DNA of 64,000 nucleotides, taken from positions 124,001 to 188,000 of the forward strand of contig JADJVF010000007.1 of the NCBI GenBank assembly GCA_016716705.1, read 5' to 3'. The first letter of the stretch is position 1; each line of letters opens with the position of its first letter. Under the pieces are notes generated by a model, which saw only the letters and a program-made list of their open reading frames with translations, had not been told where the DNA came from and made no database searches. This document shows, piece by piece, positions 11,094 to 19,874 of the stretch. The translations under genes were made by a program, and so were the position numbers. Source of the stretch: Holophagales bacterium (lineage in GTDB: Bacteria; Acidobacteriota; Thermoanaerobaculia; UBA5066).

Positions 11094-11185
11094 GGCGACG
11101 GAGTTTACGAAAGGAAGGGGGCGTGCGGGGAACGCTCGGGACCACGGAAACGAAATCGACCGGGCCGCGTATACACTGCCAAGCC

Positions 11186-12134
11186 GTGTCTGAGCTATTT
11201 TCTCCCCTCGAACCGTTCGACACCTTCCGCCTGAGGGTCTCCCAACTCCACGATCTCCACGTGGAGCAGGCCGGGAACCCGGCCGGCACGCCCGTGATCT
11301 TCTTCCACGGCGGTCCCGGCGCCGGGATCTCCCCGCTCCACCGCCGTTTCTTCGACCCGTCGTTCTGGCGGGTGATCCTCTTCGACCAGCGCGGCTCCGG
11401 CCGCTCGACGCCCCTCGGGGAGGTTCGCGAGAACACGACCGCCGACCTCGTCGCCGACACGGAACGGATCCGGGAGCGGCTCGGCATCGAGAAGTGGCTC
11501 GTCTTCGGCGGCTCCTGGGGGTCGACGCTCGGGCTGGCCTATGCCGAGGCGCACCCGGAACGGTGCACGGGCCTGATCCTCCGCGGCATCTTCCTCTCCC
11601 GCAGGGCCGAGGTCGTCTGGACGTTTGGCGGAGGCCTTCAGCGGATCTTCCCCGACGCCTGGGCGGAGTTCCTCTCGATCCTCGACGAACCGGAGAAGAC
11701 CGACGTCCTCGCCGCCTACCACCGCCGCCTGAATTCCGGCGATCCGGCCGTGACGCGGCAAGCCGCGCTCGCCTGGAACCGCTGGGAGGAGCTCGCCTCG
11801 CACCTCGTCGCCGACGTCCCCCCCGTGGCCGAGGAGGACGTGCCGGGCGAGATCGCCCTCGCCCGCATCGAGGCGCACTACTTCGTCAACAGCGCCTTCT
11901 TCTCGCCGGAGGACCAGCTCCTCCGCGGACGTCCCCCGTATCCGGCACCTTCCCGGCGTCATCGTCCAGGGGCGCTACGACATGGTCTGCCCGGCCGTCT
12001 CCGCGTGGGACCTCCACGAGGCCTGGCCCGAGTCGCGCCTCGTGATCGTCCCGGCCGCGGGCCACTCCGCCGACGAGCCGGGAATCGTCTCGGCGCTGGT
12101 GGACGCGACGGAGGAGTTCAAGGCGTTCGGCTGA
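11186..12134 (+). CDS. Proline iminopeptidase (alpha/beta hydrolase), one frame break
   Basis: This is an S33-family aminopeptidase that removes N-terminal proline. Family motifs include FFHGGPGAG (oxyanion region), FDQRGSGRS, and the nucleophile elbow GGSWGSTL. After a one-base shift near 11927, GVIVQGRYDMVCP carries the catalytic Asp and VPAAGHSADEP the catalytic His. The GTG at 11186 gives the usual N-terminus (ELFSPLEPFDTFRLRV). The shift behaves as one extra G in CGCGGAC: alignment continues from LLR to DVPRIRHLPG. Both halves are well conserved, so an indel error is likely. It is divergent from speA with a 92-bp gap. A short remnant of a similar 3' end occurs at 19234-19287. Confidence 0.88.
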
Positions 12135-12220
12135 AGCGCCGCCCGGCGCGGCCGGGCGATGACGCGAGGCGGTCCAGGGCCCCGCGAGGGCGTAGACTCG
12201 TTCGTCGAACGGGCAGACAC

Positions 12221-14692
12221 GTGAAATCGGGGACGCGACTCGGTCCGTACGAGATCGTCGCTTCGCTGGGCGCTGGCGGGATGGGAGAGGTCTTCCACGC
12301 CCGCGACACCCGCCTCGGCAGGGACATTGCGATCAAAGTGCTCCCCTCCGAGTTCGCCGAGAACGCCGAACGCCTGCGCCGGTTCGAGCAGGAGGCCCGG
12401 GCCACCGCCGCGCTCAATCACCCCAACGTCCTCGCGATCTACGATGTCGGCTCGACGGTGCCGTCGCCGGCGGACGCGGGAGGGGCGACGCCCGGCCATG
12501 GCCCGACCGTCCACTTCCTCGTGGAGGAGCTCCTCGTGGGACGGACCCTGCGGGACCTCCTGGGTGACGGGACGCTGCCGCGGAAAGACGCGGTCGGGTA
12601 CGGTATCCAGGCCGCTTCGGGGCTCGCCGCGGCCCACGGGAAGGGAATCGTCCACCGCGACCTGAAGCCGGAGAACCTCTTCGTCACGTCGGACGGCGTC
12701 CTGAAGGTCCTCGACTTCGGCCTCGCGCGGGTGCTCTGGCGGGACGTCCCCGCCGGGCCGATCTCCGCGGCGGCGACCGCGACGGCGAAGACGGTCGACG
12801 GAGTCGTGCTGGGGACCGTCGGCTACATGTCCCCCGAGCAGGTCCGCGGGATGCCGTGCGACCACCGGGCCGACGTCTTCGCCTTCGGGTGCGTCCTCTA
12901 CGAGATGCTCGCGGGGCAGCGGGCGTTCCGCGGCGAAACGCCGATGGACACGATGTCCGCAATCCTCTCGAGGGAGCCTCCTCCAATCTCTGGTCTGGGC
13001 CGTGACGTCCCCCCGGCGCTCCAGGCGATCGTCGAGCGCTGCCTCGAGAAGGACCCCGCTAAGCGTTATCAGAGCGCGGCTGAGGTGCGGTCCGCGCTCG
13101 AGGTCGTCCAGAGCGGCGTGGTCTCTTCAGGCGACCTTCCCGGGGCGGCGCGGCGCCGCTCCCGGCTCGCTGTGGCGGCGCTCGCGGTCGCGGCGGCCGC
13201 GGTCGTCGGCACCGTCGCGCTCGTCCGCGTCCGCTCCGCGCCCCCGGGCGGCTCCGCGCCCGCGCGACGCGCTCCCGCGGCGGTCCCCGCGTCCCCGGCG
13301 ACGGCGCCCCGCACGATCGCCGTCCTGCCGTTCGCGAGCGTCCCGGCCACGGACGAGACGTTCGACGCGGACGCGCTCCAGGACGGCATCATCCGGTCGC
13401 TGGCCCGCTTCGAGGGCCTCAGGGTGATCTCGCGCGCCTCGACGGCCTCGTTCCGCGGGACCACGAAGAAGACCACGGAGGTCGCGACGTCGCTCGGCGC
13501 CGACGAGCTCGTGCGAGGGACCGTCGAGCGTGCCGGCAGTCGCCTCCGTGTCGAGCTGGCGCTCTTCCGAGTCGTCCCGGAAGTAACGAAGGTCTGGAGC
13601 GAGACGTACGACCGGGACGCGAGCGACGTCTTCAGGCTCCAGGACGAGATCGCCGCGGCCGTCGCCGCGCACGTCGACGCGCGGCTCGCCGGTTCCGCGA
13701 CGCCGACGCCCGCCCGGAAGGTCGATCCCGTGATCTACGAGCTCTACCTCAAGGGGAAATTTCAGGTCGGCAAGGGGACCGAGGAGGGTTACCGGAAGGG
13801 AGTCGCGCTCCTCAGGGAGGCCAACGAGAGAGACCCCTCCGATCCCCTCCCCTACGCCGCCCTCTCGATCGCGTACGTGGAGCTGGCGCACAGCCCGTGG
13901 GGGAAGCCGGAGCTGCTGGAGATCGCGGCGGCCTCCGCGAAGAAGGCGATCTCGATCGACCCGGACCTCCCCGAGGGCTACGCCGCGTCTGCTCTGTCGA
14001 AGCAGTACGGCGACTGGGACTGGCACGGGCTCGAGCAGGACTACCGGAAAGCGCTCGCGCTGAACCCCTCGCTCGCGGAGATCCGGCGGCACTACGCCTG
14101 GTACCTCATGATGCAGAAGCGGGGCGCGGAGGCGCTCGCCGAGATGAGGCGCGCCCGGGCCGACGATCCGCTCGGGAGCGTCTACTACTCCGACCTCGGC
14201 TGGCTCCTCCAGATCCAGGGGCGCTACGACGAGGCGCTCGCGGAGGCGCGCCGCAGCGTCCAGCTCGAGCCCGAAGGCGGAAACAACCTCCTCGTCCTGG
14301 GGCTCGTCCTCGCGAGCAAGGGGATGTTCGAGGAGGCCGTCGAGGTCCACCGGAAGCTCGCGAAGGTCGACCCGAGCCTCGCCTGGGCGCTCGCACACAC
14401 GCTCGTCGTCGCGGGCCGGGAGCAGGAGGCCCTGCCCCTGATCGAGCGCATGCGGAAGACCGCGGACGCCATGTCGGCGTTCGGTCTCGGCTGGGTCTAT
14501 GCGGCTAAGGGCGACAAAGACGAGGCCCTCCGATGGCTCGAGATCGCGCGCCAGCAGCACCAGATCTGGACGCCCTGGATCGGCTTGAACGTCGAGCTCG
14601 CGGCTCTCCGCGGCGACCCACGCTTCGTGGCGCTGCTCGGAAAGATCGGCGTGCCGAACGTCGAGCCGGACTTCGGCAAGCCCCGGACGTAG
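12221..14692 (+). CDS. Transmembrane Ser/Thr protein kinase with TolB-like and TPR domains
   Basis: This protein has about 823 residues and starts at GTG 12221. The N-terminal Hanks-type kinase domain (about residues 8-275) has Gly loop GAGGMGEV, the Lys in IAIKVL, catalytic IVHRDLKPEN, DFGLA and the APE-region MSPEQVRG. One membrane helix follows (about residues 315-335). Next comes a FlgO/TolB-like segment (IAVLPFASVP through the LQDEIAAAVAAHV helix, about 365-490), as found in adenylate cyclase and kinase sensors. The C-terminal part is a run of TPR helices. The domain order is typical of acidobacterial and myxobacterial signalling kinases. The extracytoplasmic part probably senses or binds a protein partner; substrate unknown. 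Confidence 0.93.
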   Translation: MKSGTRLGPYEIVASLGAGGMGEVFHARDTRLGRDIAIKVLPSEFAENAERLRRFEQEARATAALNHPNVLAIYDVGSTVPSPADAGGATPGHGPTVHFLVEELLVGRTLRDLLGDGTLPRKDAVGYGIQAASGLAAAHGKGIVHRDLKPENLFVTSDGVLKVLDFGLARVLWRDVPAGPISAAATATAKTVDGVVLGTVGYMSPEQVRGMPCDHRADVFAFGCVLYEMLAGQRAFRGETPMDTMSAILSREPPPISGLGRDVPPALQAIVERCLEKDPAKRYQSAAEVRSALEVVQSGVVSSGDLPGAARRRSRLAVAALAVAAAAVVGTVALVRVRSAPPGGSAPARRAPAAVPASPATAPRTIAVLPFASVPATDETFDADALQDGIIRSLARFEGLRVISRASTASFRGTTKKTTEVATSLGADELVRGTVERAGSRLRVELALFRVVPEVTKVWSETYDRDASDVFRLQDEIAAAVAAHVDARLAGSATPTPARKVDPVIYELYLKGKFQVGKGTEEGYRKGVALLREANERDPSDPLPYAALSIAYVELAHSPWGKPELLEIAAASAKKAISIDPDLPEGYAASALSKQYGDWDWHGLEQDYRKALALNPSLAEIRRHYAWYLMMQKRGAEALAEMRRARADDPLGSVYYSDLGWLLQIQGRYDEALAEARRSVQLEPEGGNNLLVLGLVLASKGMFEEAVEVHRKLAKVDPSLAWALAHTLVVAGREQEALPLIERMRKTADAMSAFGLGWVYAAKGDKDEALRWLEIARQQHQIWTPWIGLNVELAALRGDPRFVALLGKIGVPNVEPDFGKPRT

Positions 14693-14713
14693 CGGCCGGC
14701 CTTCGCATGGTGA

Positions 14714-14746
14714 CGGGCTCCGGGCCGCGTCGCGGCCCGGAGCCCG
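14714..14746. terminator. Perfect 15-bp stem-loop between convergent genes
   Basis: The arms 14714-14728 and 14732-14746 are perfectly complementary (CGGGCTCCGGGCCGC against its reverse complement) with a 3-base loop. The element lies between the kinase stop (14692) and the stop of the opposite-strand secreted protein (14777), the position of a bidirectional terminator. No strong T tract follows on either side. Confidence 0.65.
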
Positions 14747-14776
14747 GGATCGCCCGCAGGACGCCGACGAGGGCGT

Positions 14777-15316
14777 CTACTGCGTGCAGACGGCGCCGTT
14801 CATCCGGCCGATCCAGTAGCACGGCTGGCTCGGACCGCAGTCTCCGCCGGCGAACGGCCCCTGGATCGAGGCGTGCCCCGTCATCCCTGCGAAGAGGCCC
14901 GTGCCCGCCTCCGGGACAAACGTGGCCGTCTCGTGGAGCTCGCACCCGTACGACGCGGGTGCGAAGCACACCGCGGAGAAATGGGCCTGCAGCTGGAACG
15001 AGTCGCCGCTGGCAACCCGGAACGTCAGCACCTCGTCTCCCGCGAAGTTGAGGCTGCCGTTGTTCTTCCAGTGCATCCGGTCGTACCCGGCGTTGAGGTC
15101 GACGTAGTCGGCCCGGACGACCGGGGCTCCGCCGATGGAGAGGTACGCCACCCCGTACCAGGTGATCCCTTGTGGTCCGTCGCCGATCCAGCCCGTGAGG
15201 ACCCCGGACAGGCTGGAGCAGCCGTTGTCAGCCGGGGCGGGGGCCGCCAGCACGAGCGCCGACGCGAGGGCGACGATGGCGACGACGAAGGAACGGGTCC
15301 GATTGTTCGAGCGCAT
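14777..15316 (-). CDS. Secreted protein of unknown function
   Basis: This is a 179-residue protein beginning at the ATG complementary to 15314-15316, with a strong Sec signal peptide (about residues 1-29, hydrophobic VVAIVALASALVLAA core, cleavage near APADNG). The mature part is rich in Gly and aromatic residues, has six or more Cys (possible disulfides) and a GTGLFAGMTGHASIQG segment. That segment recalls the GTGxFxGxxGxGxxxG closing strand of dirigent/allene-oxide-cyclase-like barrels. That resemblance is weak, and I do not recognise the family. It is divergent from the wHTH-FHA regulator, sharing a palindrome in the intergenic region. Confidence 0.75.
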   Translation of the reverse strand: MRSNNRTRSFVVAIVALASALVLAAPAPADNGCSSLSGVLTGWIGDGPQGITWYGVAYLSIGGAPVVRADYVDLNAGYDRMHWKNNGSLNFAGDEVLTFRVASGDSFQLQAHFSAVCFAPASYGCELHETATFVPEAGTGLFAGMTGHASIQGPFAGGDCGPSQPCYWIGRMNGAVCTQ

Positions 15317-15415
15317 GACGTTCTCCTCCTCGCTCCGGGCGATCTCGGCTCCCTCGGGGGCCCTCCCGGTAGCGTCGTCCTGAACGTGCCGCCCGCAGGG
15401 CCGGAAGTCCTCGTA

Positions 15416-15431
15416 AACTTCTCCAGAAGTT
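15416..15431. promoter_or_regulatory. Candidate operator: 7-bp palindrome upstream of the wHTH-FHA gene
   Basis: AACTTCT-CC-AGAAGTT forms a perfect inverted repeat with 7-base arms and a 2-base centre, ending 12 bases before ATG 15443. It sits in the 126-bp gap between two divergent genes, one of which encodes a winged-helix DNA-binding protein. Autoregulation through this site is an inference; nothing else proves binding. Confidence 0.4.
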
Positions 15432-15442
15432 CTCGATTCGCG

Positions 15443-16093
15443 ATGCGGTTCCGATTCGGAGAGTTCACCCTCGACGACGGCGAACGGCGCGTGCTGCGCG
15501 GGACGGCCGCCGTGCACCTGTCGACGAAGGCCTTCGAGCTCCTGCAGCTCCTCGTGTCGCGCCGTCCCGAAGCCGTCCCGAAGAGGCAGATCCAGGACCG
15601 CCTCTGGCCGGAGACGTTCGTGAGCGAGGGGAACCTCGCCACGCTCGTCAGCGAGATCCGAAAAGCTCTTGGCGAGTCCGGGCGCGGGCCGTCGCACCTC
15701 CGGACCGTCTTCGGGTACGGGTACGCGTTCGACACGGAGGTCTGCGAAGAGGCGCCCGCGGCCCGGATCGGCTCCCAGCGCCACTTCCTCGTCTGGGATC
15801 GGCAGGAGCTCGACCTGCCGGAGGGGACCACCTGGATCGGGCGCGAGGCCGACGCGGACGTCCGGGTCGACCACCCCTCCGTATCGCGCCGGCACGCGCG
15901 CATCGAGGTGGCAGGGGACTGGGCCACGCTCGAGGATCTCGGGAGCCGGAATGGGACGTGGTGCCGGGACCGGCGCGTCGACGGGCGCGTGGCGTTGAAT
16001 GACGGGGACGAGATCCGCGTCGGGACGGTTTCCCTCGTCTACCGCTCCGAGACGGACAGTCCTTCGACGCGGACGGAGACAGCCGCCTCCTGA
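15443..16093 (+). CDS. OmpR-type winged-helix regulator with FHA domain
   Basis: This 216-residue protein starts at ATG 15443. Residues 1-95 form an OmpR/PhoB-like winged helix (FRFGEFTLDDGERRVLRG, LSTKAFELLQLLV, then the wing motif GYGYAF). Residues 110-205 form an FHA domain with WIGREADADVRV, VSRRHARI and DLGSRNGTW, the phosphothreonine-binding loop residues. There is no receiver domain, so input is probably phosphopeptide binding, for example from Ser/Thr kinases like the one encoded at 12221-14692. Output is DNA binding, perhaps at the palindrome just upstream. Confidence 0.9.
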   Translation: MRFRFGEFTLDDGERRVLRGTAAVHLSTKAFELLQLLVSRRPEAVPKRQIQDRLWPETFVSEGNLATLVSEIRKALGESGRGPSHLRTVFGYGYAFDTEVCEEAPAARIGSQRHFLVWDRQELDLPEGTTWIGREADADVRVDHPSVSRRHARIEVAGDWATLEDLGSRNGTWCRDRRVDGRVALNDGDEIRVGTVSLVYRSETDSPSTRTETAAS

Positions 16094-16140
16094 TTCCACC
16101 TCGCGCGGGCGGCCGGCCCCTCCCGCACCTCGCGCGGAAC

Positions 16141-19101
16141 TCAGAACCTCACGCCGAGCGAGACCCGGAACGTCCTCGGCTGCTGGTACGCCACCGGGCC
16201 GAGCGCCTGCCCGAACGTCGGGCTCTTCCGGTAGTGGACGCCCTCGACGGGCGTCTCGTGGAACGGGTCGAACGGCAGGAGCGACGCGTCGTACGCCGCG
16301 GTGGAGACGCCCTGGTCGACGAGCGTCGGCTCGTTCGTGGCGATGGAGGAGCCGTTGAAGAGGTTGATCAGCTGCGCCTGGGCGAACGCCTCGACCGCGC
16401 CGAAGCGCCTGCTCCAGTTCAGCGCGAGGTCGAGGTGCGTGACCGTGGGCGTGCGGTACGCGTCGCGACCCGTGAACCAGTACGTCTCCGCGTAGGGCGG
16501 CGTCGCGTAGCCCGGGTTCGCCACGTAATCGCCGACGAGGACGTCTCCGGCCGCACCGTACGGCTGGCCCGTGTCGAGGGCGAAGAGCGGGCTGACGGAA
16601 AGGCCCCCGAACCACTTCGGGAGCGAGGGAACGTCCCAGGTCGCCCAGAGGCGGATCCGGTGCCGCACGTCCTGCACGAGGTCGCCGGTCGGCAGGTGCC
16701 ACGCCGCCTGCCAGTACTCCGGGTAGTTCAGGGTCGAAGGGGGGTTCGGGCCGTCTCCGAGAGATTCGCTGCTCTGGTTCCCGTTCGTCCGCGACCAGGT
16801 CCAGGCCCCTCCCGCCGTCAGGGTCGATCCCACCCGGAGCTGAGCGCTCGTCTTCAGCGCCCGGTGCCGGCGCTCGTACGGCTCGGTCCTGTTCGTGAGG
16901 ATCCCGAGGTCGTAGGCGTTTCCCCACTCGTCGTTCACGGTCCCCGTCGTCGTGTCGAGGTGCATGTCGTAGAAGTCCCGGTACGTCCTCTGGACCGCTT
17001 CGACGCGCCAGGTGCCCCGGGCGCCGAGCGACCCGTTCAGGCCGAGGGTCACCTCGTCTGTCTTCTGCGGCTCGAGGCCGTCGCCGATCCTCACGTTCAG
17101 ACCCGCGCGGAAGGCGGCGACGGGCGTGAAGCTCGAGCCCGGGAACTGTCCCGGTGCGGTGATCCCGAACCACCCGAAGAGCTGTCGGAGGGCGTCGTCT
17201 CCGCTGACGAGGGGCCGGGACGGATCGGTGTTGACCTCCGGCCCGTCGTAGAGATAAGCCACCATCGAGTTCAGGCCGTACGGCGAGGACCAGTAGACCT
17301 GGGTCTCGGAGAGGAGCGAGACGTATCGCCCGTAGCTCGCCGTCAGCCGCAGCGTCCCTTTCCCCGTCGGGTCCCAGGCGATCCCGAGCCGCGGGCTGAA
17401 CGCGTCCGCGTCCGAGATCGACGCCCCGTCGGGGTCCCGGGCGTGGTTCTTGTCCCACCGCAGGCCGACATTGAGCGACAGGCGGTCGGAGATGCGCCAG
17501 GTGTCGTTGACGAAGGCGGAGTACGTCCGGATGCGGTTCGCGGCCGCCGGCACGAGGACCGGCATCGCCCAGAGCATCGTGCCGGGTCCGAAGACCGGGT
17601 AGACCTCGCTCCCCCGCGCGACGACGTCGGTCCCGAAGACCCAGTAGCTGGTCCCGCTCATGTAGTTGTTCAACCACAACGCGCCTTCGTACGCCTCCCC
17701 GCCGGCCACGACGGTGTGCGAGCCGAGCGAGCCCGCCGGGACGAACCACGTCGCCTCGAGGACTCCCTGGTCGCTGTCCCGGTGGTCTTCGGAGTCCGGG
17801 CAGACGGAGCAGAAGATCGGCGCGTGATAAGGGAGCCACGGCGTGGGGTAGAAGAGCGGTGTTCCCGTGACGAGGTCGGTGTCCGTCGACCCGCCCAGGG
17901 CCGTCCGTCGCCGCCGACCGTAGTGCGCTTCGAGGAACAGGCCGTCCGTCACCGTCCCGGTGTAGTTGGCGAGGAGCATGCTCTGCTCGATCCGTGTGTC
18001 GAACAGCGAGTGGAGGTCGAGGACGGGCGCCCCCGGGTAGTAGGTGTCCTTCGTCTCCTGGACGAACCCGTTCGCAGCCACCGTGAGCGTGTGGCTCGCG
18101 AGCGGCGAGGCGGTCAGCTTGACGTCGTATCGCGTCTCCTTTCGGTCCGTCGGAAAGCTGACGCTCGTCGGGGGAGCCGTGGAGGAGGCGAGGGTCTGGT
18201 CGAGGAGGCGCCCGGACGCGAACAGCCAGAGGCGGTCGCGCCAGATCGGGGCCCCGAACGTCGCCTCCCAGACCGGCGTCACGTCGGACACGCGTTCTTC
18301 GCCGGCCGGCGTCGTCGCCGACCAGGCGTCGTTGACGAGCGTGGAGCGGAGCGAGCCCGAGAAGGCGTTCCCTCCCGACCGCGTGAGGACGTTCACGACG
18401 CCGCCTACGAAGTACCCGTGCTCGGCCGAGATGCCCGAGGTGAGCGTCGTCACCTCGGCCACCGCGTCCTCGACGTAGAGCGACTCGGCCGCACGGAAGA
18501 CGTTTTCCTGGGGCGAGACGCCGTCGATCGTGACCGCGTTCTCGTAGGTCTCGGCCCCGGCGATCGAGAAGGCGTCCGTGGCGATGCAGTTGACGGTGTT
18601 CACGGGCCGGCCGTAGACGTCGGGGGCGAGCAGGATCGCCGACTCGATGGTTCGCGGGCCCGGGAGCTCCCGGAGGACCTCCGCGGTCATCGTCGTCGCC
18701 GACTGCGGGGCCGTCGAGACGAGCTCGCCCGCGGCCGTCACCACGACCTCCTCCGAGACGGCCTCGAGGACCATCGCCACCTCGAGCTCCTGGCGTTGCG
18801 AGGCGCCGACGCGGACACCGGCGCGCGTCGCCGCCCGAAAGCCCTGCAACCGCAGCTCCACCGCGTACTCCCCCGGAGGCAGGTTCGCGAGGAGGAAGTC
18901 CCCGTTGCCCGCCGAGACCGTCCGGCGCAGTCCCTGGAGCGCCGACGATCGCACCGTGACGACGACGCCCGGCAGAGGCTGGCCGTCGGCCTCGGTCGTC
19001 ACGGAGCCCGCGATCGAGCCGCTCGGGAGTCCCTGGCCGGCGGCGGGCGCGGAGAGGAGGAGCAGGAGCGAGAACGTCACGCCGCGTCGGAGCGTGCACA
19101 T
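16141..19101 (-). CDS. Oar-like TonB-dependent outer-membrane receptor
   Basis: This is a 986-residue outer membrane protein. The signal peptide (about residues 1-22, ending AAGQG) is followed by a carboxypeptidase-regulatory-like domain (SIAGSVTTEADGQPLPGVVV, residues 28-110). A TonB plug with EEVVVTAAGE and GGVVNVLTRSGGN (about 115-225) comes next, then a long beta barrel that ends in the aromatic strand FRVSLGVRF. This architecture is typical of Oar/SusC-like receptors of Acidobacteriota and Myxococcota. Ligand cannot be predicted, although members import oligosaccharides, peptides or siderophores. No partner lipoprotein or TonB gene is next to it. Confidence 0.92.
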   Translation of the reverse strand: MCTLRRGVTFSLLLLLSAPAAGQGLPSGSIAGSVTTEADGQPLPGVVVTVRSSALQGLRRTVSAGNGDFLLANLPPGEYAVELRLQGFRAATRAGVRVGASQRQELEVAMVLEAVSEEVVVTAAGELVSTAPQSATTMTAEVLRELPGPRTIESAILLAPDVYGRPVNTVNCIATDAFSIAGAETYENAVTIDGVSPQENVFRAAESLYVEDAVAEVTTLTSGISAEHGYFVGGVVNVLTRSGGNAFSGSLRSTLVNDAWSATTPAGEERVSDVTPVWEATFGAPIWRDRLWLFASGRLLDQTLASSTAPPTSVSFPTDRKETRYDVKLTASPLASHTLTVAANGFVQETKDTYYPGAPVLDLHSLFDTRIEQSMLLANYTGTVTDGLFLEAHYGRRRRTALGGSTDTDLVTGTPLFYPTPWLPYHAPIFCSVCPDSEDHRDSDQGVLEATWFVPAGSLGSHTVVAGGEAYEGALWLNNYMSGTSYWVFGTDVVARGSEVYPVFGPGTMLWAMPVLVPAAANRIRTYSAFVNDTWRISDRLSLNVGLRWDKNHARDPDGASISDADAFSPRLGIAWDPTGKGTLRLTASYGRYVSLLSETQVYWSSPYGLNSMVAYLYDGPEVNTDPSRPLVSGDDALRQLFGWFGITAPGQFPGSSFTPVAAFRAGLNVRIGDGLEPQKTDEVTLGLNGSLGARGTWRVEAVQRTYRDFYDMHLDTTTGTVNDEWGNAYDLGILTNRTEPYERRHRALKTSAQLRVGSTLTAGGAWTWSRTNGNQSSESLGDGPNPPSTLNYPEYWQAAWHLPTGDLVQDVRHRIRLWATWDVPSLPKWFGGLSVSPLFALDTGQPYGAAGDVLVGDYVANPGYATPPYAETYWFTGRDAYRTPTVTHLDLALNWSRRFGAVEAFAQAQLINLFNGSSIATNEPTLVDQGVSTAAYDASLLPFDPFHETPVEGVHYRKSPTFGQALGPVAYQQPRTFRVSLGVRF

Positions 19102-19233
19102 CGAACACCTCCCCGCTGTATTGCGGCCGGAAACGGGAACGACCTTGTCGAAGTCTAGTACCGGCCCCGGACGGGGGCAAAGCGCGGGCCGCCCGGACGA
19201 TCGTCTCCTTCAACGCCCGCCTCGGCCTGACCG

Positions 19234-19287
19234 CGGATCGTCCCGGCCCTCGTCGACGCGACAGAGGAGTTCAAGAAGCGTGCCTGA
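19234..19287 (+). pseudogene. Remnant of a proline iminopeptidase 3' end
   Basis: About 17 codons (IVPALVDATEEFKKRA, then TGA at 19285-19287) closely match the C-terminus of the iminopeptidase gene at 11186-12134 (IVSALVDATEEFKAFG). A TGA lies in frame just upstream, and no other part of the gene is recognisable nearby. It is probably the scar of a lost duplicate or of recombination. Confidence 0.55.
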
Positions 19288-19803
19288 CGCGGCGAGCACG
19301 GTCCGGATCGGATGGGCGCGGGAGCGCGGGGACCGGTAGCCCGGAAGCCCGGGAGAACCAGCTTCACCGTCACGTCGCTTCGGCAGGGGCCGCGTGCGGG
19401 GCGGTACGTCTCCCGGCCTCCGCTGCGCCCGCCCGACCCGCTTCCGAGCTCGCTGCGGCCCGGCGGGGGGCCAGCCCGAACTCCTCGCTTCGCTCGTCAA
19501 ACGGCGCGCGGGCCTGATCCCCGCCAGGTCCTCGCGAGCTCGAGCGGGTCCCCGTTCGTGCTCGAGGTCGGCTCGCGAGACGCACCGCCCCTCCCGCGGC
19601 CGGCGAGCTTCAGTTATCGGAGGGGCGCCCGGGAGCGGCGTCCGAGCACCCGCGGCACATCCCTTCCGCCCGCGACTCGTGCGACCCGGTGAAGTGGATT
19701 GGATCGGCTTCCTGTCGCTCCGGTCTCCGATCCTCCCGCTCTCTCTTCTTCGTTCTCTCGGGGACGGAATCGCCGGTCCCGCTCCGCGCGCCCTTCAGTT
19801 GAG
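19288..19803. other. Intergenic stretch with no recognisable gene
   Basis: Open frames exist on both strands because of the GC content. Their translations are Arg/Pro/Ser-rich and resemble no protein family. No repeat or RNA structure is obvious apart from the hairpin that begins at 19804. Confidence 0.5.
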
Positions 19804-19827
19804 AAGGCGGGCCTTTCGGCCCGCCTT
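19804..19827 (-). terminator. Terminator-like hairpin downstream of PEP carboxykinase
   Basis: AAGGCGGGCC (19804-19813) and GGCCCGCCTT (19818-19827) form a perfect 10-bp stem with a TTTC loop. It lies about 48 bases past the stop of the minus-strand carboxykinase gene. The T tract after the stem is short (TTCTC), so it may work inefficiently or with Rho. Confidence 0.6.
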
Positions 19828-19874
19828 CCTGCATGGTGTTCCGCGCTTCGCGTTCGTCGCGCCTGCGGCCCGGC

